Source of the DNA: Parahaliea aestuarii
GTDB taxonomy: Bacteria > Pseudomonadota > Gammaproteobacteria > Pseudomonadales > Halieaceae
NCBI RefSeq assembly: GCF_008064635.1
Contig: NZ_VRYZ01000001.1
Span: 186,001-250,000 of the forward strand
Length of the DNA: 64,000 nucleotides
Direction of reading: 5' to 3'
Positions 46,578 through 58,315 of this stretch are shown here, one piece after another. Numbering within the stretch: the stretch's first letter is position 1; each line of letters opens with the position of its first letter. Under the pieces are notes generated by a model. That model saw only the letters and a list, made by a program, of their open reading frames with translations. It was not told where the DNA came from and searched no databases. Both the position numbers and the translations under genes were made by a program.

Positions 46578-48509
46578 CTAGCCGGCGCGGTTCTCGATCA
46601 GGCTGTCCACCACACTCGGGTCCGCCAGGGTCGAGGTATCCCCCAGGCTGCCCAGCTCGTTCTCGGCGATCTTGCGCAGGATGCGACGCATGATCTTGCC
46701 GGAGCGGGTTTTCGGCAGTCCCGGCGCCCACTGGATCACATCGGGCTTGGCGATGGGGCCAATCTCCTGCACGCAGAGCTTTACCAGTTCCTGCTTCAAC
46801 GCGTCTGAGGGTTCCTCACCGTCCATCAGCGTGACGTAGCAGTAAATGCCCTGCCCCTTGATGTCGTGGGGGAAGCCCACCACCGCGGCTTCCGCCACCT
46901 TGTCGTGCAGCACCAGGGCGCTCTCCACCTCGGCGGTGCCCATGCGGTGGCCGGACACGTTCAATACATCGTCCACCCGGCCGGTGATCCAGTAGTAGCC
47001 GTCCTCGTCGCGGGTAGCGCCGTCACCGGTGAAGTAGTAACCGGGGTAGGTGCTGAAGTAGGTGTCGATCAGGCGCTGGTGATCACCGTACACGGTGCGG
47101 ATCTGGGCCGGCCAGGAGGATTTCACCACCAGGTAGCCGGCCCCGGCGCCCTCGATCTCCGAGCCGTCCTCGTTCAGCAGCGCCAGGTCCACCCCGAACA
47201 TGGGGAAAGAGGCGGAGCCGGGCTTGAGGTCGGTGGCGCCGGGCAGGGGGGTGATCATCTGGGCGCCGGTCTCGGTCTGCCACCAGGTGTCCACAATCGG
47301 GCAGCGGGAATCGCCCACTACCCGGTAATACCACTCCCAGGCCTCCGGGTTAATCGGTTCGCCGACACTGCCCAGCAGGCGCAGGCTGGCGCGGGAGGAG
47401 CGTTTGACCGGCTCGTCGCCCACCGCGTGCAGGGCGCGGATGGCGGTGGGGGCCGTGTAGAAGGTGGCCACCTGGTGCTTGTCGATCACCTCCCAGCAGC
47501 GGCCGGCATCGGGGTAGGTGGGCACGCCCTCGAACATCAGCGAGATGGCGCCATTGGCCAGGGGGCCGTACACGATGTAGGTGTGGCCGGTGACCCAGCC
47601 GACATCGGCGGTGCACCAGTAGACCTCGCCCTCGCGGTAGTCGAAGGTGTACTTGAAGGTCATGGCCGCCTGCAGCAGGTAGCCGGCGGTGCTGTGCAGC
47701 ACGCCCTTGGGTTTGCCGGTGGAGCCGGAGGTGTAGAGGATGAACAGGGGGTCCTCCGCGTCCATGCTCTCGGGCTCGCAGTCGCCGGCGGCCGCGGCGG
47801 TGGCCTCGTGGTACCAGAGGTCGCGCCCTTCGCTCCAGGCTACGTCGCCGCCGGTACGCTGCACCACAATGCAGCTGTGCACATTGGGGCAGGCTGCGAG
47901 GGCGGCATCGGCATTGGCTTTCAGCGCTACTTTCTTGCCGCCGCGCAGGCCCTCGTCGGCGGTGATGAGGGTCTGGCAGTCGGAATCCAGAATGCGGTCC
48001 TTCAGGGCTTCCGGCGAGAAACCGCCGAACACCACCGAGTGGATGGCGCCGATGCGGGCGCAGGCCAGCATGGCGTAGGCCGCCTCGGGGATCATGGGCA
48101 TGTAGATGCACACCCGGTCGCCTTTCTTGACCCCGCGCTCACGCAGCACATTGGCGAGCCGGCACACGGCTTCGTGCAGCTCGGCGTAGGTAATGTGCTT
48201 GCTGTCGGCGGGGTTGTCGCCCTCCCAGATGAAGGCGGTCTGGCCGGCGCGAGCGGGCAGGTGGCGGTCGATACAGTTGACGCTCACGTTCAGTTTGGCC
48301 CCGGCGAACCATTCCGCCTTGCCGATGGTGAGGTCGGCATTGACCACGCTGTCCCAGGGCTTGTCCCAGCTCAGGAACTGCTCGGCCTGTTCGCCCCAGA
48401 ACCCGGCCGGGTCGTCAATCGACTGCCGGTACATCTCGCGGTAGCGGGCTGCGTTGATATGGGCGTCGCTGAAGCTGGCGGGGACCGGGTATACGCGGGA
48501 TTCAGACAT
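46578..48509 (-). CDS. acs: Acetyl-CoA synthetase
   Basis: Activates acetate to acetyl-CoA via acetyl-AMP; cytoplasmic. 643 residues from ATG 48509 (an ATG at 48533 would add eight). The AMP-binding motif is [15 protein letters not shown], the aryl/acetate pocket contains [17 protein letters not shown], and the C-terminal [13 protein letters not shown] holds the Lys usually controlled by acetylation. It can process acetate from outside and is a natural partner for catabolism that yields acetoacetate and acetyl-CoA. Confidence 0.96.
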   Translation of the reverse strand: MSESRVYPVPASFSDAHINAARYREMYRQSIDDPAGFWGEQAEQFLSWDKPWDSVVNADLTIGKAEWFAGAKLNVSVNCIDRHLPARAGQTAFIWEGDNPADSKHITYAELHEAVCRLANVLRERGVKKGDRVCIYMPMIPEAAYAMLACARIGAIHSVVFGGFSPEALKDRILDSDCQTLITADEGLRGGKKVALKANADAALAACPNVHSCIVVQRTGGDVAWSEGRDLWYHEATAAAAGDCEPESMDAEDPLFILYTSGSTGKPKGVLHSTAGYLLQAAMTFKYTFDYREGEVYWCTADVGWVTGHTYIVYGPLANGAISLMFEGVPTYPDAGRCWEVIDKHQVATFYTAPTAIRALHAVGDEPVKRSSRASLRLLGSVGEPINPEAWEWYYRVVGDSRCPIVDTWWQTETGAQMITPLPGATDLKPGSASFPMFGVDLALLNEDGSEIEGAGAGYLVVKSSWPAQIRTVYGDHQRLIDTYFSTYPGYYFTGDGATRDEDGYYWITGRVDDVLNVSGHRMGTAEVESALVLHDKVAEAAVVGFPHDIKGQGIYCYVTLMDGEEPSDALKQELVKLCVQEIGPIAKPDVIQWAPGLPKTRSGKIMRRILRKIAENELGSLGDTSTLADPSVVDSLIENRAG

Positions 48510-48645
48510 GGTTTTACTATCCGTGGTTATCATTTAGGGACTGATTGAGGGGTAGAGATGATACTCCTCAGGGAGTGTGTCGCAAGCGAGGGCTGTGCGC
48601 GACAGCGGCCAAACTACCGGCCCTCGCGCCCGCGCGTCAAAGTGG

Positions 48646-48651
48646 TAGAAT
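48646..48651 (+). promoter_or_regulatory. Candidate extended -10 element for ribA
   Basis: TGG followed by TAGAAT, 34 bp upstream of the GTG start of ribA. No good -35 hexamer is seen, consistent with an extended -10 promoter. Confidence 0.35.
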
Positions 48652-48684
48652 GTCGGCCCTTTTTCAGACCCTCTAGGCCCGCTA

Positions 48685-49275
48685 GTGCCCACACGCTACG
48701 TAGAATCCGCCCGCCTGCCCACTGACTGGGGCGTGTTTGATATGCACGGATTTGAAGATGCCTCGGACAACAAGGAGCACGTGGTGCTGACCATGGGCGA
48801 TGTGTCCGATGGCGAGCCGGTGCTGGCCCGGGTTCACTCCGAGTGCCTGACCGGCGACGCCCTGTTCAGCCTGCGCTGCGATTGCGGCAACCAGCTGGAA
48901 GCGGGTTTGAAGGCCATCTCCGAAGCCGGCCGCGGCGCCCTGTTCTACCTGCGCCAGGAAGGGCGCGGCATCGGCCTGCTGAACAAAATCCGGGCCTACA
49001 AACTGCAGGACGCCGGCGCCGACACCGTGGAAGCCAATGAGCAGCTCGGCTTCGGCGCCGACATGCGGGATTACTCCATCCTCGGCCCCATGCTGGAGCA
49101 CCTCAACATCCAGCAGGTGCGCCTGATGACCAACAACCCCCGCAAGGTCGCCGCCCTGGAAGCTGCCGGCGTCAACGTGGTGGAGCGCATCCCCGTGCAC
49201 ACCGACCACAACCCCCACAACGAGAAGTACCTGAAAACCAAGGGCGCCAAGCTGGGGCATTTGTTTAACGATTAA
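48685..49275 (+). CDS. ribA: GTP cyclohydrolase II
   Basis: First step of riboflavin synthesis from GTP. 196 residues with GTG start, stand-alone form without a DHBP synthase domain. Zinc ligands Cys54, Cys65 and Cys67 ([18 protein letters not shown]) match E. coli numbering, and [16 protein letters not shown] is the catalytic loop. Its stop overlaps that of a small antitoxin gene on the other strand. Confidence 0.96.
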   Translation: MPTRYVESARLPTDWGVFDMHGFEDASDNKEHVVLTMGDVSDGEPVLARVHSECLTGDALFSLRCDCGNQLEAGLKAISEAGRGALFYLRQEGRGIGLLNKIRAYKLQDAGADTVEANEQLGFGADMRDYSILGPMLEHLNIQQVRLMTNNPRKVAALEAAGVNVVERIPVHTDHNPHNEKYLKTKGAKLGHLFND

Positions 49276-49448
49276 TTGCGCTGATCCTGCTCGAAAGCAG
49301 CAATTCTCCGGTCCAACTCTGCTGCCTGCTCGGAAGTGAGGGGAACTTCCGACTGTTCCTTCGCAAAACTGTCCCACAGGTCCTCGACCAGGCGGATGCG
49401 TTCTTCCACAGGCAGTTGACTAAATTGTGTGTCCATGGCTCGAATCAT
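49272..49448 (-). CDS. Orphan addiction-module antitoxin (RelE/ParE-partner type)
   Basis: 58 residues from ATG 49448; ATGs at 49475 and 49436 are alternatives and none has a strong ribosome binding site. [20 protein letters not shown] followed by [19 protein letters not shown] is the complete core of the putative addiction module component family (TIGR02574). Such antitoxins are normally followed by a RelE/ParE toxin gene; here the gene runs into convergent ribA and no toxin is present on either side. Confidence 0.8.
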   Translation of the reverse strand: MIRAMDTQFSQLPVEERIRLVEDLWDSFAKEQSEVPLTSEQAAELDRRIAAFEQDQRN

Positions 49449-49491
49449 GCTCGTGGGCGGCATGGTGTCCAGCATGCCAGCAAATCAAAAA

Positions 49492-50376
49492 CTAACGATC
49501 CCGCTCCACAATAAACCGCCCCAACTCCCGCAACATATCCGCCGACTCGCCAAACTCCGCCAGCGCCGCCAGCGCCTCATCCAGCAACCGCTGCGCCTCT
49601 GCCTTGGCTCCCTCCAGCCCCAGCAGCTTCACATAGGTCGCCTTGTCCGCCGCCTCGTCCTTGCCCTGGGTCTTGCCCAGTGTGGCCGTGTCGCCCTCCA
49701 CATCCAGCACATCATCCACCACCTGAAACGCCAGCCCGATCCGTTCGGCATAGGTGTCCAGCGCAGCCAGTTGGGCGTCTGTTGCCCCGGCCGCAATCCC
49801 CCCCAGCGCCACCGAGGCGCGAATCAGCGCCCCGGTCTTCATGGCGTGCATGGCCTTCAGCTCGTCCAGCGTCAGCGCCTTGCCGGTGGACTGGATGTCC
49901 ACATACTGGCCGCCCACCATGCCATTGAAGCCCGATGCCTCGGCCAGCACCTTGATCATCCGCACCTTCTGTTCCGCCGTCAGGTCCGGAGCGTCCGCGA
50001 GCAGCTCAAAGGCCCGCGCCTGCAGGCCATCGCCCACCAGAATGGCCGTGGCCTCGTCGAAGGCCTTGTGCAGGGTCGGCCTGCCCCGGCGCAGGTCGTC
50101 GTCATCCATGGCCGGCAGGTCGTCGTGGATGAGGGAGTAGGTGTGGATGAGTTCGAGGGCAGGGGCTGCCGAGTCGGCGGGTTCGTCACCGCCAATGGCG
50201 CGCGCCGCGCTGTAGCACAGGATCGGGCGAATGAGCTTGCCGCCGGAGGCGAGGGCGTATTCCAGGGGGGCTGCAAGGGATGGTGGCAGGTCTGTACTCT
50301 GTTTCGATAGGTCAGACAATACATTGATGCAGTTGGCACGCCTCTGCGCCATAAATTGGCTAAAGGTGATTTCCAC
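49492..50376 (-). CDS. ispA: Farnesyl diphosphate synthase
   Basis: Condenses isopentenyl diphosphate with dimethylallyl and geranyl diphosphate to make farnesyl diphosphate. 294 residues. First Asp-rich motif LIHDDLPAMDDDDLRRG, second VVDDVLDVEGD; both intact. Directly abuts xseB upstream, as in other gammaproteobacteria. The dxs gene that usually follows is instead about 12 kb away. Confidence 0.95.
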   Translation of the reverse strand: MEITFSQFMAQRRANCINVLSDLSKQSTDLPPSLAAPLEYALASGGKLIRPILCYSAARAIGGDEPADSAAPALELIHTYSLIHDDLPAMDDDDLRRGRPTLHKAFDEATAILVGDGLQARAFELLADAPDLTAEQKVRMIKVLAEASGFNGMVGGQYVDIQSTGKALTLDELKAMHAMKTGALIRASVALGGIAAGATDAQLAALDTYAERIGLAFQVVDDVLDVEGDTATLGKTQGKDEAADKATYVKLLGLEGAKAEAQRLLDEALAALAEFGESADMLRELGRFIVERDR

Positions 50377-50604
50377 TTATTCGGTCGCCTTGCCGTTTTC
50401 CTTACCGCTGGATGCCAGCAACTCCTGCACCTTCTGCTCTGTCTTGGACAGTTCCTCCTGTGCGGAGCGTACGAGATTAACTCCCTGTTCAAATTCCGCT
50501 ATGGAGGTCTCCAGCGAGGTACTGGTATCTTCCAGAGTCGCGACTATTTGTTCGAGCGAGGTCAGTTTTTGGGCAAAGGTAGGAGTATTCTTTTTGGTCG
50601 CCAT
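50377..50604 (-). CDS. xseB: Exodeoxyribonuclease VII small subunit
   Basis: 75 residues from ATG 50604 (CAGGAG upstream). Helical small subunit binding XseA; TFAQKLTSLEQIVATLEDTS and LETSIAEFEQGVNLVRSAQE are the conserved helices. First gene of the xseB-ispA operon with no spacer before ispA. Confidence 0.93.
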   Translation of the reverse strand: MATKKNTPTFAQKLTSLEQIVATLEDTSTSLETSIAEFEQGVNLVRSAQEELSKTEQKVQELLASSGKENGKATE

Positions 50605-52453
<1,849 letters not shown>

Positions 52454-52457
<4 letters not shown>

Positions 52458-53548
52458 AAATGCCTTTCGTTGATCTAAAAGCACAGTACGAGACGCTACG
52501 ACCGCAGATTCAGGCACGCATCAACTCCGTTCTGGAGCATGGACAGTACATCATGGGGCCGGAAGTCGCTGAGTTGGAAGCACGCCTGGCTGACTTTACA
52601 GGGGCAAAGCATTGTATTTCAGTGAGCAGTGGAACAGATGCCCTGCTGATAAGCCTGATGGCGCTAGGCATTGGGGCTGGAGATGAGGTCATTACAACCT
52701 GTTTTAGCTTTGTCGCCACCGCAGAAGTTATCGTGCTGGCGGGTGCTACCCCGGTGTTTGTAGATATCGAAGCGGATACCTGCAACATTGACACGCACCA
52801 GATCGAATGCGCCATCACTGACAGAACCAAGGCGATAATTCCTGTCAGCCTGTATGGACAGCCAGCGGACATGCGGGAGATAAACGAAATTGCCGCAAGG
52901 CACGGCAACATACCTGTGATTGAGGATGCGGCGCAAAGCTTCGGAGCAATGTATGAGGATAGAAAGAGTTGTAATTTGTCTACCGTGGGTTGCACCAGCT
53001 TTTTTCCAAGTAAACCTCTCGGGTGTTTTGGTGATGGTGGAGCTGTTTTTACCTCCGATGACTCTATAGCGGAAGCTTGCAGGGAAATTCGCATTCATGG
53101 TCAAAGCGAAAGGTATTTGCATTCGAGGCTTGGGCTTGGAGGGCGAATGGATACTCTCCAGTGCGCAATAGTGCTTGCCAAACTCGATGAATTTGACAGG
53201 GAAATTCAGCTGCGTCAGGAAAAAGCCGAGTTATATAATCATTTGCTAGACGATGCAGCAGTCAGCCGGGTGCGACTAAAAGACGGTAGATCCTCGGTAT
53301 ATGGCCAGTACACGATATTTTCTACTAAGAGAGATGAGCTGCGCGCCGCACTATCGGGGGCAGGTATTCCCTCAGCCGTACATTATCCGACGCCAATACA
53401 TTGCCAACCGGTTTTTCGCGATACCTTGGCCTTCAAGGAGTTAAATGTGGCTGAAGAAGTATGTGAATTAGTGCTAAGCCTGCCGATGAGCGCCTACATC
53501 TCTGAACAGCAACAGCGGTCGGTGGTGGATGCGCTACTAATGGCGTAA
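52454..53548 (+). CDS. wbpE: UDP-2-acetamido-2-deoxy-3-oxoglucuronate aminotransferase (WbpE/WlbC)
   Basis: 364 residues, DegT/DnrJ/EryC1/StrS sugar aminotransferase. PLP Lys187 lies in SFFPSKPLGCFGDGG and the Asp in VIEDAAQSFGA. It transfers an amino group from glutamate to the 3-keto sugar made by WbpB. Start overlaps wbpD by 4 bp, so all three enzymes are translationally coupled. Confidence 0.92.
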
Positions 53549-53550
53549 AC

Positions 53551-54996
53551 ATGGATGTTCAATCCATTTTTCGCATGCTGTTGCCGAAAAGTAGCTTTCT
53601 TCGGGGGGTAACTTACCTGATGGGAGGGAGTATCGGCGCCCACCTTCTTGTATTTCTTGTCTCGCCTCTTCTCACTCGAATCTATTCTCCGGCCGAACTT
53701 GGAAGTTTTGCGCTCCTCGCGGGCATAATTGCAGTGCCGGCACTCATCGCCAGTTTTAGATATGAACTTGCAATACCACTGCCTGAAAGCAACTCAGATG
53801 CACTGAGCTTGGCTCTCTTGAGTACATTGCTGGTCGGGGTCACCGGCATGCTGGCAACCTTGGTTATTGCGGTTTGTTTTGCTCTTGACCTTCATTCGAA
53901 CTGGCCGCTGCCACTGCAGGAGTATGTTTGGCTTGTGCCAATTGGTGTATGCCTCGGAGGTTTGTTAAATGTAGTAAGTAATTACTCCGTGAGGCACAAG
54001 CTGTATAGCAGAGTCGCGTCTTCGCAGATCAAGCAAACTCTTGCTTCGATTTTTGTTCAATTCGCTGGATATTCCCTTGGTACGCTCGCGCTAATGGCCG
54101 CACAGTTCGCTAACCAAGTTGTTGGGTTGCTGTTTCTGGGTAGAGAGTTCATCGCTCGACTCTATGAAGAGAGGCCCACCTTCGTTGATATAAAGCGAGT
54201 CGCGGTGAGGTATAGCGCTTTTCCCTTTCATGCCACGATTGCCAGTATGTTGAACGTATTGAGCCAGCATTTACCTGCGTTCATCCTGTCCATGAATTTT
54301 GGCATAGCGGCTGCTGGCTTATATGCTCTGGTGTACAGGGTGCTGGCGGTGCCATCTTCAATGCTAAGTTCTGCTGTAAGCAGGGTGTTCCTGTCGCAGT
54401 TGCCGGAAGCTTCAAGAGAGGGCCGTTCTGCCGCCTTTGTATTGCACGGATCTGATTTCCTACTCAACTTTTCATTGCCACCGGTCATTCTCATGGCGAT
54501 TCTCGCGCCAGATATTTTCGGCATAATTTTTGGGCATGAGTGGGAAGAATCAGGTCGGTTGGCACAATGGCTTCTATTATCTGTACTTTTCAGCTTTAAC
54601 GTTTCTCCCGTCAGCACAGTTTTATATGTAGAAGATAGGCAGCGTCTGAACACTGTCCTACAAGGATTTCTGTTCACTGTTCGTCTTGCTGGCTTGCTGG
54701 CTGGTTCGATCATTGGTGATGCAGTCACAGCGATTGCACTTTACTCAATTGCCAGTGCGCTAGGTTATGGTATGTATCTTGTAGCTATCTTTCGCTTGAG
54801 TGCAGTGAGATTGGGGGATTATTTCGAGAAAGCATCGGTTGTATGTCTTTGGACCCTTTTCCTGCTCAGTCCATTATTGATGGCAAAATACTTAGGTGCA
54901 GATGATTTTTCGATGGCGCTGTTTGCATTGCTGGCATGCTTTTCTATATCCGCCCGGCTACTGGTAGTTCTCAAGCGCTTTTCAAGTATGCATTGA
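53551..54996 (+). CDS. Polysaccharide flippase (Wzx-type, MOP superfamily)
   Basis: 481 residues with about 12 membrane helices. The N-terminus GVTYLMGGSIGAHLLVFLVS followed by SPLLTRIYSPAELGSFALL is the standard start of O-antigen/teichoic acid exporters. It should flip lipid-linked repeat units across the inner membrane. It begins 3 bp after wbpE. No Wzy polymerase or Wzz is seen in the window. Confidence 0.9.
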   Translation: MDVQSIFRMLLPKSSFLRGVTYLMGGSIGAHLLVFLVSPLLTRIYSPAELGSFALLAGIIAVPALIASFRYELAIPLPESNSDALSLALLSTLLVGVTGMLATLVIAVCFALDLHSNWPLPLQEYVWLVPIGVCLGGLLNVVSNYSVRHKLYSRVASSQIKQTLASIFVQFAGYSLGTLALMAAQFANQVVGLLFLGREFIARLYEERPTFVDIKRVAVRYSAFPFHATIASMLNVLSQHLPAFILSMNFGIAAAGLYALVYRVLAVPSSMLSSAVSRVFLSQLPEASREGRSAAFVLHGSDFLLNFSLPPVILMAILAPDIFGIIFGHEWEESGRLAQWLLLSVLFSFNVSPVSTVLYVEDRQRLNTVLQGFLFTVRLAGLLAGSIIGDAVTAIALYSIASALGYGMYLVAIFRLSAVRLGDYFEKASVVCLWTLFLLSPLLMAKYLGADDFSMALFALLACFSISARLLVVLKRFSSMH

Positions 54997-55071
54997 CGCA
55001 CAGTTCTATGCGCCTTTTTCTTTGTGGCTTTGGGGTTAATAAGATGGTCTTTGAGTTTTCTAGGGGTTGGA

Positions 55072-55716
55072 ATGAATCAAAAAGGTGAGGACAGAGAGCG
55101 ACAGCTAAATCTTGATTGCTATTTTAATGAAAACTATTTTGAGCTGGCCCAGCTCTGCTCCTATGCTCATCAGATAAGTGATATTTATCAAACCGGAGCT
55201 AGAGAAATCCTGGAAATAGGTGTTGGAAGTGGGTTGACATCCAGCTTTCTTAGGAAGTCCGGGCGCAAGGTAACAACGGCGGATATCAATCCCAATTTAT
55301 CACCAGATATATGCGCACCTCTTTCCGAGTTAGGGAGGTATGTGGGTGAACTAAAGTATGACCTTGTGGTTTGCTGTGAGGTGCTCGAACATATGCCGTT
55401 TGAACAATTTGAGGAAAGTGTTGAGCTGTTGCGATCGTTCAGTAAGAATCTCTATTTGACTCTTCCTGCATATCGAAGAACTCTAGGATTTGGCGGTATG
55501 TTCCGTTTTCCAAGATTGGGGATGTTGCCTTTCAATTTTCACTTGGAGCTTCCTAACCGGAAGCCGATTTCACCGTCTCATTTCTGGGAAGTAGATTCAG
55601 AAAGTTTTAGCCGGAAATCCAATATAGTAGGTGTTCTTCGGAAATACTACAGCACCGTGAGCTGGGCGCGCTATGAACTTAATCCAAAGCATATTAAATT
55701 CGTGGCTGCAGCGTGA
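55072..55716 (+). CDS. Class I SAM-dependent methyltransferase
   Basis: 214 residues from ATG 55072 (TAGGGG upstream); the GTG at 55024 has none. SAM-binding motif I is EILEIGVGSGLTSSFLRKSG, with the acidic residue of motif II in TTADINPNL and a CCEVLEHMPFEQF post-motif typical of small-molecule methyltransferases. Within the polysaccharide cluster it may methylate a sugar or lipid-linked intermediate; substrate unknown. The DNA is AT-rich relative to the flanks of the cluster. Confidence 0.8.
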   Translation: MNQKGEDRERQLNLDCYFNENYFELAQLCSYAHQISDIYQTGAREILEIGVGSGLTSSFLRKSGRKVTTADINPNLSPDICAPLSELGRYVGELKYDLVVCCEVLEHMPFEQFEESVELLRSFSKNLYLTLPAYRRTLGFGGMFRFPRLGMLPFNFHLELPNRKPISPSHFWEVDSESFSRKSNIVGVLRKYYSTVSWARYELNPKHIKFVAAA

Positions 55717-55819
55717 GTAAAGTCAATCTTACATTTGCCACTCTTCGTGCAAACTCTTTGGAGTTAAAACAATTAAATTGTATGGGTATGTTTAGGATGC
55801 AAGGAGTGTTAAAGAATTT

Positions 55820-56896
55820 ATGAAGGTGTGTACTGTTATTGGTGCGCGACCTCAGTTTGTTAAGGCATCAGTGGTAACTGAGCAGTTTATGCATGCGGGT
55901 GTTGAGGAATATATTGTCCACACAGGGCAGCATTTTGATAAAAATATGTCAAATATTTTCTTCTCTGAACTTGGGCTTCGGAAGCCATGGCGTCATCTTG
56001 CGATAGGTGGCGGATCTCACGGGCAGAATACGGGCAGAATGATAGAAGGGATAGAGTCGGCTCTTCTGGACATCATGCCTGATTGGGTATTGGTTTACGG
56101 TGACACAGATAGTACGCTCGCAGGAACGATAGCCGCGGTAAAGCTACATATACCGGTCGCGCATGTGGAGGCTGGCCTGCGCAGCTATAACAGAAGCATG
56201 CCGGAGGAAATCAACAGAGTACTTACCGATCATGCGAGTGCTTTATTGTTTTCTCCAACCCTGGCTGCCGTAGAAAACCTGCAAAGAGAGGGCATTTCTG
56301 GGGAAAGTGTACTGCGGGTAGGTGATGTTATGTACGACGTTGCCCTTAAATATGGCAGCCAAGCCGGAGAATCCAGTCGGATATTGCAACATTTGAAGCT
56401 CCTTCCTGCGCATTATATTCTGGCGACTATTCATCGGCAGGAAAATACTGATGATCTATCGCGCCTGAAATGCATCTTAGAGGCCTTATCATCGAGCAGC
56501 GAAAAGATCGTGCTTCCTTTGCATCCCCGAACCAAATCCAGAATCCAGGAGTTCCAGCTTTCACTACCAGATAATGTGATGTGTATTGAACCTGTAGGTT
56601 ATCTCGACATGGTCATGTTGGAGAAAAATGCGGCTGTTATTGTGACCGATTCTGGCGGGGTACAAAAAGAAGCATTTTTTTATCGCGTCCCTTGCATAAC
56701 ATTAAGAGCCGAAACGGAATGGCGGGAGCTCGTCGAGCTCGGATGGAACACTGTCGTTGAGCCAAAAAGCGTAGAACCAATTACCAAGGCTATTGAAGAA
56801 GCCAAGTCGCGGCCAGGGAACCTCACGGCAAGGCCGTTTGGTGACGGAAATGCGGCATCTCTGATTGCGAAAAGGCTAGCATGCTCATGCAACTAG
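55820..56896 (+). CDS. wbpI: UDP-N-acetylglucosamine 2-epimerase family enzyme (WbpI-type)
   Basis: 358 residues, non-hydrolysing UDP-sugar 2-epimerase. Conserved stretches: VIGARPQFVKASVV, VYGDTDSTLAG, HVEAGLRSYNRSMPEEINR, and VTDSGGVQKEAFF. With WbpB/D/E in the same cluster the likely reaction is UDP-2,3-diacetamido-glucuronate to the mannuronate epimer, completing a ManNAc3NAcA donor. A plain UDP-GlcNAc to UDP-ManNAc activity (WecB) is the alternative. AAGGAGT lies about 14 bp ahead of the start. Confidence 0.88.
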   Translation: MKVCTVIGARPQFVKASVVTEQFMHAGVEEYIVHTGQHFDKNMSNIFFSELGLRKPWRHLAIGGGSHGQNTGRMIEGIESALLDIMPDWVLVYGDTDSTLAGTIAAVKLHIPVAHVEAGLRSYNRSMPEEINRVLTDHASALLFSPTLAAVENLQREGISGESVLRVGDVMYDVALKYGSQAGESSRILQHLKLLPAHYILATIHRQENTDDLSRLKCILEALSSSSEKIVLPLHPRTKSRIQEFQLSLPDNVMCIEPVGYLDMVMLEKNAAVIVTDSGGVQKEAFFYRVPCITLRAETEWRELVELGWNTVVEPKSVEPITKAIEEAKSRPGNLTARPFGDGNAASLIAKRLACSCN

Positions 56897-56944
56897 TATT
56901 CGCTGGTTTGGTCTGGAGAGTTCAAAAAGTAGGGTTTGCCTTGC

Positions 56945-58123
56945 ATGAAAGGAGCGGCGACGTTGTCTGATCGTTCTGCGTTGGTAATGTGTCTTGCAGA
57001 TCCGGCAAGTAGTGGTCGTCCCAACAGATTTGTATGTTTGCTGCAGCGAGCGGGTTTTGTAGTAGACACTTTGAGTTATCAGGGTGTACGACGGCTTCCA
57101 GTGAGACACGGGTATAAACTTATACCCCCCGGCAAGGGGCGGGGAGCACGCTTCCTACGCATACTGAATTCTATAGCCGAGCAGGCATTTTGTAGGCTCG
57201 GCCTTGGCAGTCTTGCTCTGCAGCATTTGAATGACTTGCGCTATGGCCTTACCCGTATAGATGCAGGGCTCGCTAACCAGTCTTGGGACATGATTGTCGT
57301 TCAGGATTTGCAGCTATTGCCTCTTGCATTAAGGCTGAAGCGAGGTGCAAAAATAATTTTCGATGCTCGGGAATACTACCCGAAACAAAATGAGGAAAAA
57401 TGGTCCTTTCGTTGGTTTGAGGCTCCGCAGCGAACTTGGATGTGCCGGAGGTATTTGCCGCAGTGCGATAAGTTACTCACGGTGTCACCGGGTCTTGCCA
57501 ATGCATATCGACAAGAGTTTGGCGTGGAAATGCAATTATTCAGAAGTGTTTCTCCCTACGTAAATATCGAGCCAAGCACTGGTGATGGGGCGCGACTGCG
57601 TATGGTGCACCATGGCATTGCAAACTCAAATCGCGGCTTGGAAAAGATGATAGAAGTTGTCGAGCGGCTGGATGAGCGTTTCTGTCTGGATTTCTACCTC
57701 GTTGGGCCAGAAAGGAATATCGATGCGTTGAAAGCGCGAGCTGCGAGTTGCGATAGGATTCGGTTTCTCAAGCCTGTGCCATTTCAGCACATAGTTTCAA
57801 TGTTGAATGAATACGATCTCGGGTTTTACTACTTGGAGCCTTCTGGGTTTAACGTCACCTACAACCTACCAAACAAATTTTTTGAGTTTATTCAGGCTAG
57901 GTTGGCTGTCGCTATCGGGCCCTCGCCCGATATGAAGAAGATCGTGGAAGAGCAAAAATTGGGTTTTGTTGCTAATAATTTCTCGATTGATGCAATGGTG
58001 GATCGGCTAAATGCACTCTCGTTGACAGATGTTAGAAATGCTAAAAGCAATTGTCACCAAGCTGCGAGAATCCTGTGCCTTGAGGAGGAGTCCCAGTCAT
58101 TGTTGGCGTATATTTTGCGTTAG
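56945..58123 (+). CDS. Glycosyltransferase, GT4-like (GT-B fold)
   Basis: 392 residues from ATG 56945; a TTG nine bases before it and another at 56963 are possible. The C-terminal half shows the GT-B donor domain: MVHHGIANSNRGLEKMIEVV, DFYLVGPE and a NKFFEFIQARLAVAIGPSPD loop with the E-x7-E-type region. The N-terminal half contains IIFDAREYYPKQNEEKW. It probably adds a sugar to the repeat unit; donor and linkage unknown. Confidence 0.82.
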   Translation: MKGAATLSDRSALVMCLADPASSGRPNRFVCLLQRAGFVVDTLSYQGVRRLPVRHGYKLIPPGKGRGARFLRILNSIAEQAFCRLGLGSLALQHLNDLRYGLTRIDAGLANQSWDMIVVQDLQLLPLALRLKRGAKIIFDAREYYPKQNEEKWSFRWFEAPQRTWMCRRYLPQCDKLLTVSPGLANAYRQEFGVEMQLFRSVSPYVNIEPSTGDGARLRMVHHGIANSNRGLEKMIEVVERLDERFCLDFYLVGPERNIDALKARAASCDRIRFLKPVPFQHIVSMLNEYDLGFYYLEPSGFNVTYNLPNKFFEFIQARLAVAIGPSPDMKKIVEEQKLGFVANNFSIDAMVDRLNALSLTDVRNAKSNCHQAARILCLEEESQSLLAYILR

Positions 58124-58177
58124 GATGGTATTGTCAATCCCATGGTAGCGAAACACCAAGAATCAATTTTACTATTG

Positions 58178-58197
58178 AAATGTGGCCACATTTTTTT
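58178..58197 (+). terminator. Candidate intrinsic terminator after the first glycosyltransferase
   Basis: AAATGTGGCCACATTT is a 16-bp palindrome able to form a 6-bp stem with a GGCC loop, followed by a run of T's ending at 58197. It lies 55 bp after the stop at 58123 and could end the wbp transcript. Confidence 0.55.
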
Positions 58198-58315
58198 ATT
58201 GGAATAACGGCAATGCCGTGGGGAAGATAAGTGCTGAGGCAAAATCTATTATTTTGGTGGAGCTTCCGAGCCTGAGCCAAGTCTTTCAGAATTACTTAAT
58301 CGGTGAGCTTTTCCA

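Noticed and set aside
46866-48548. 560-codon plus-strand frame
   Set aside because: Antisense shadow of acs; composition typical of reverse frames in GC-rich DNA.
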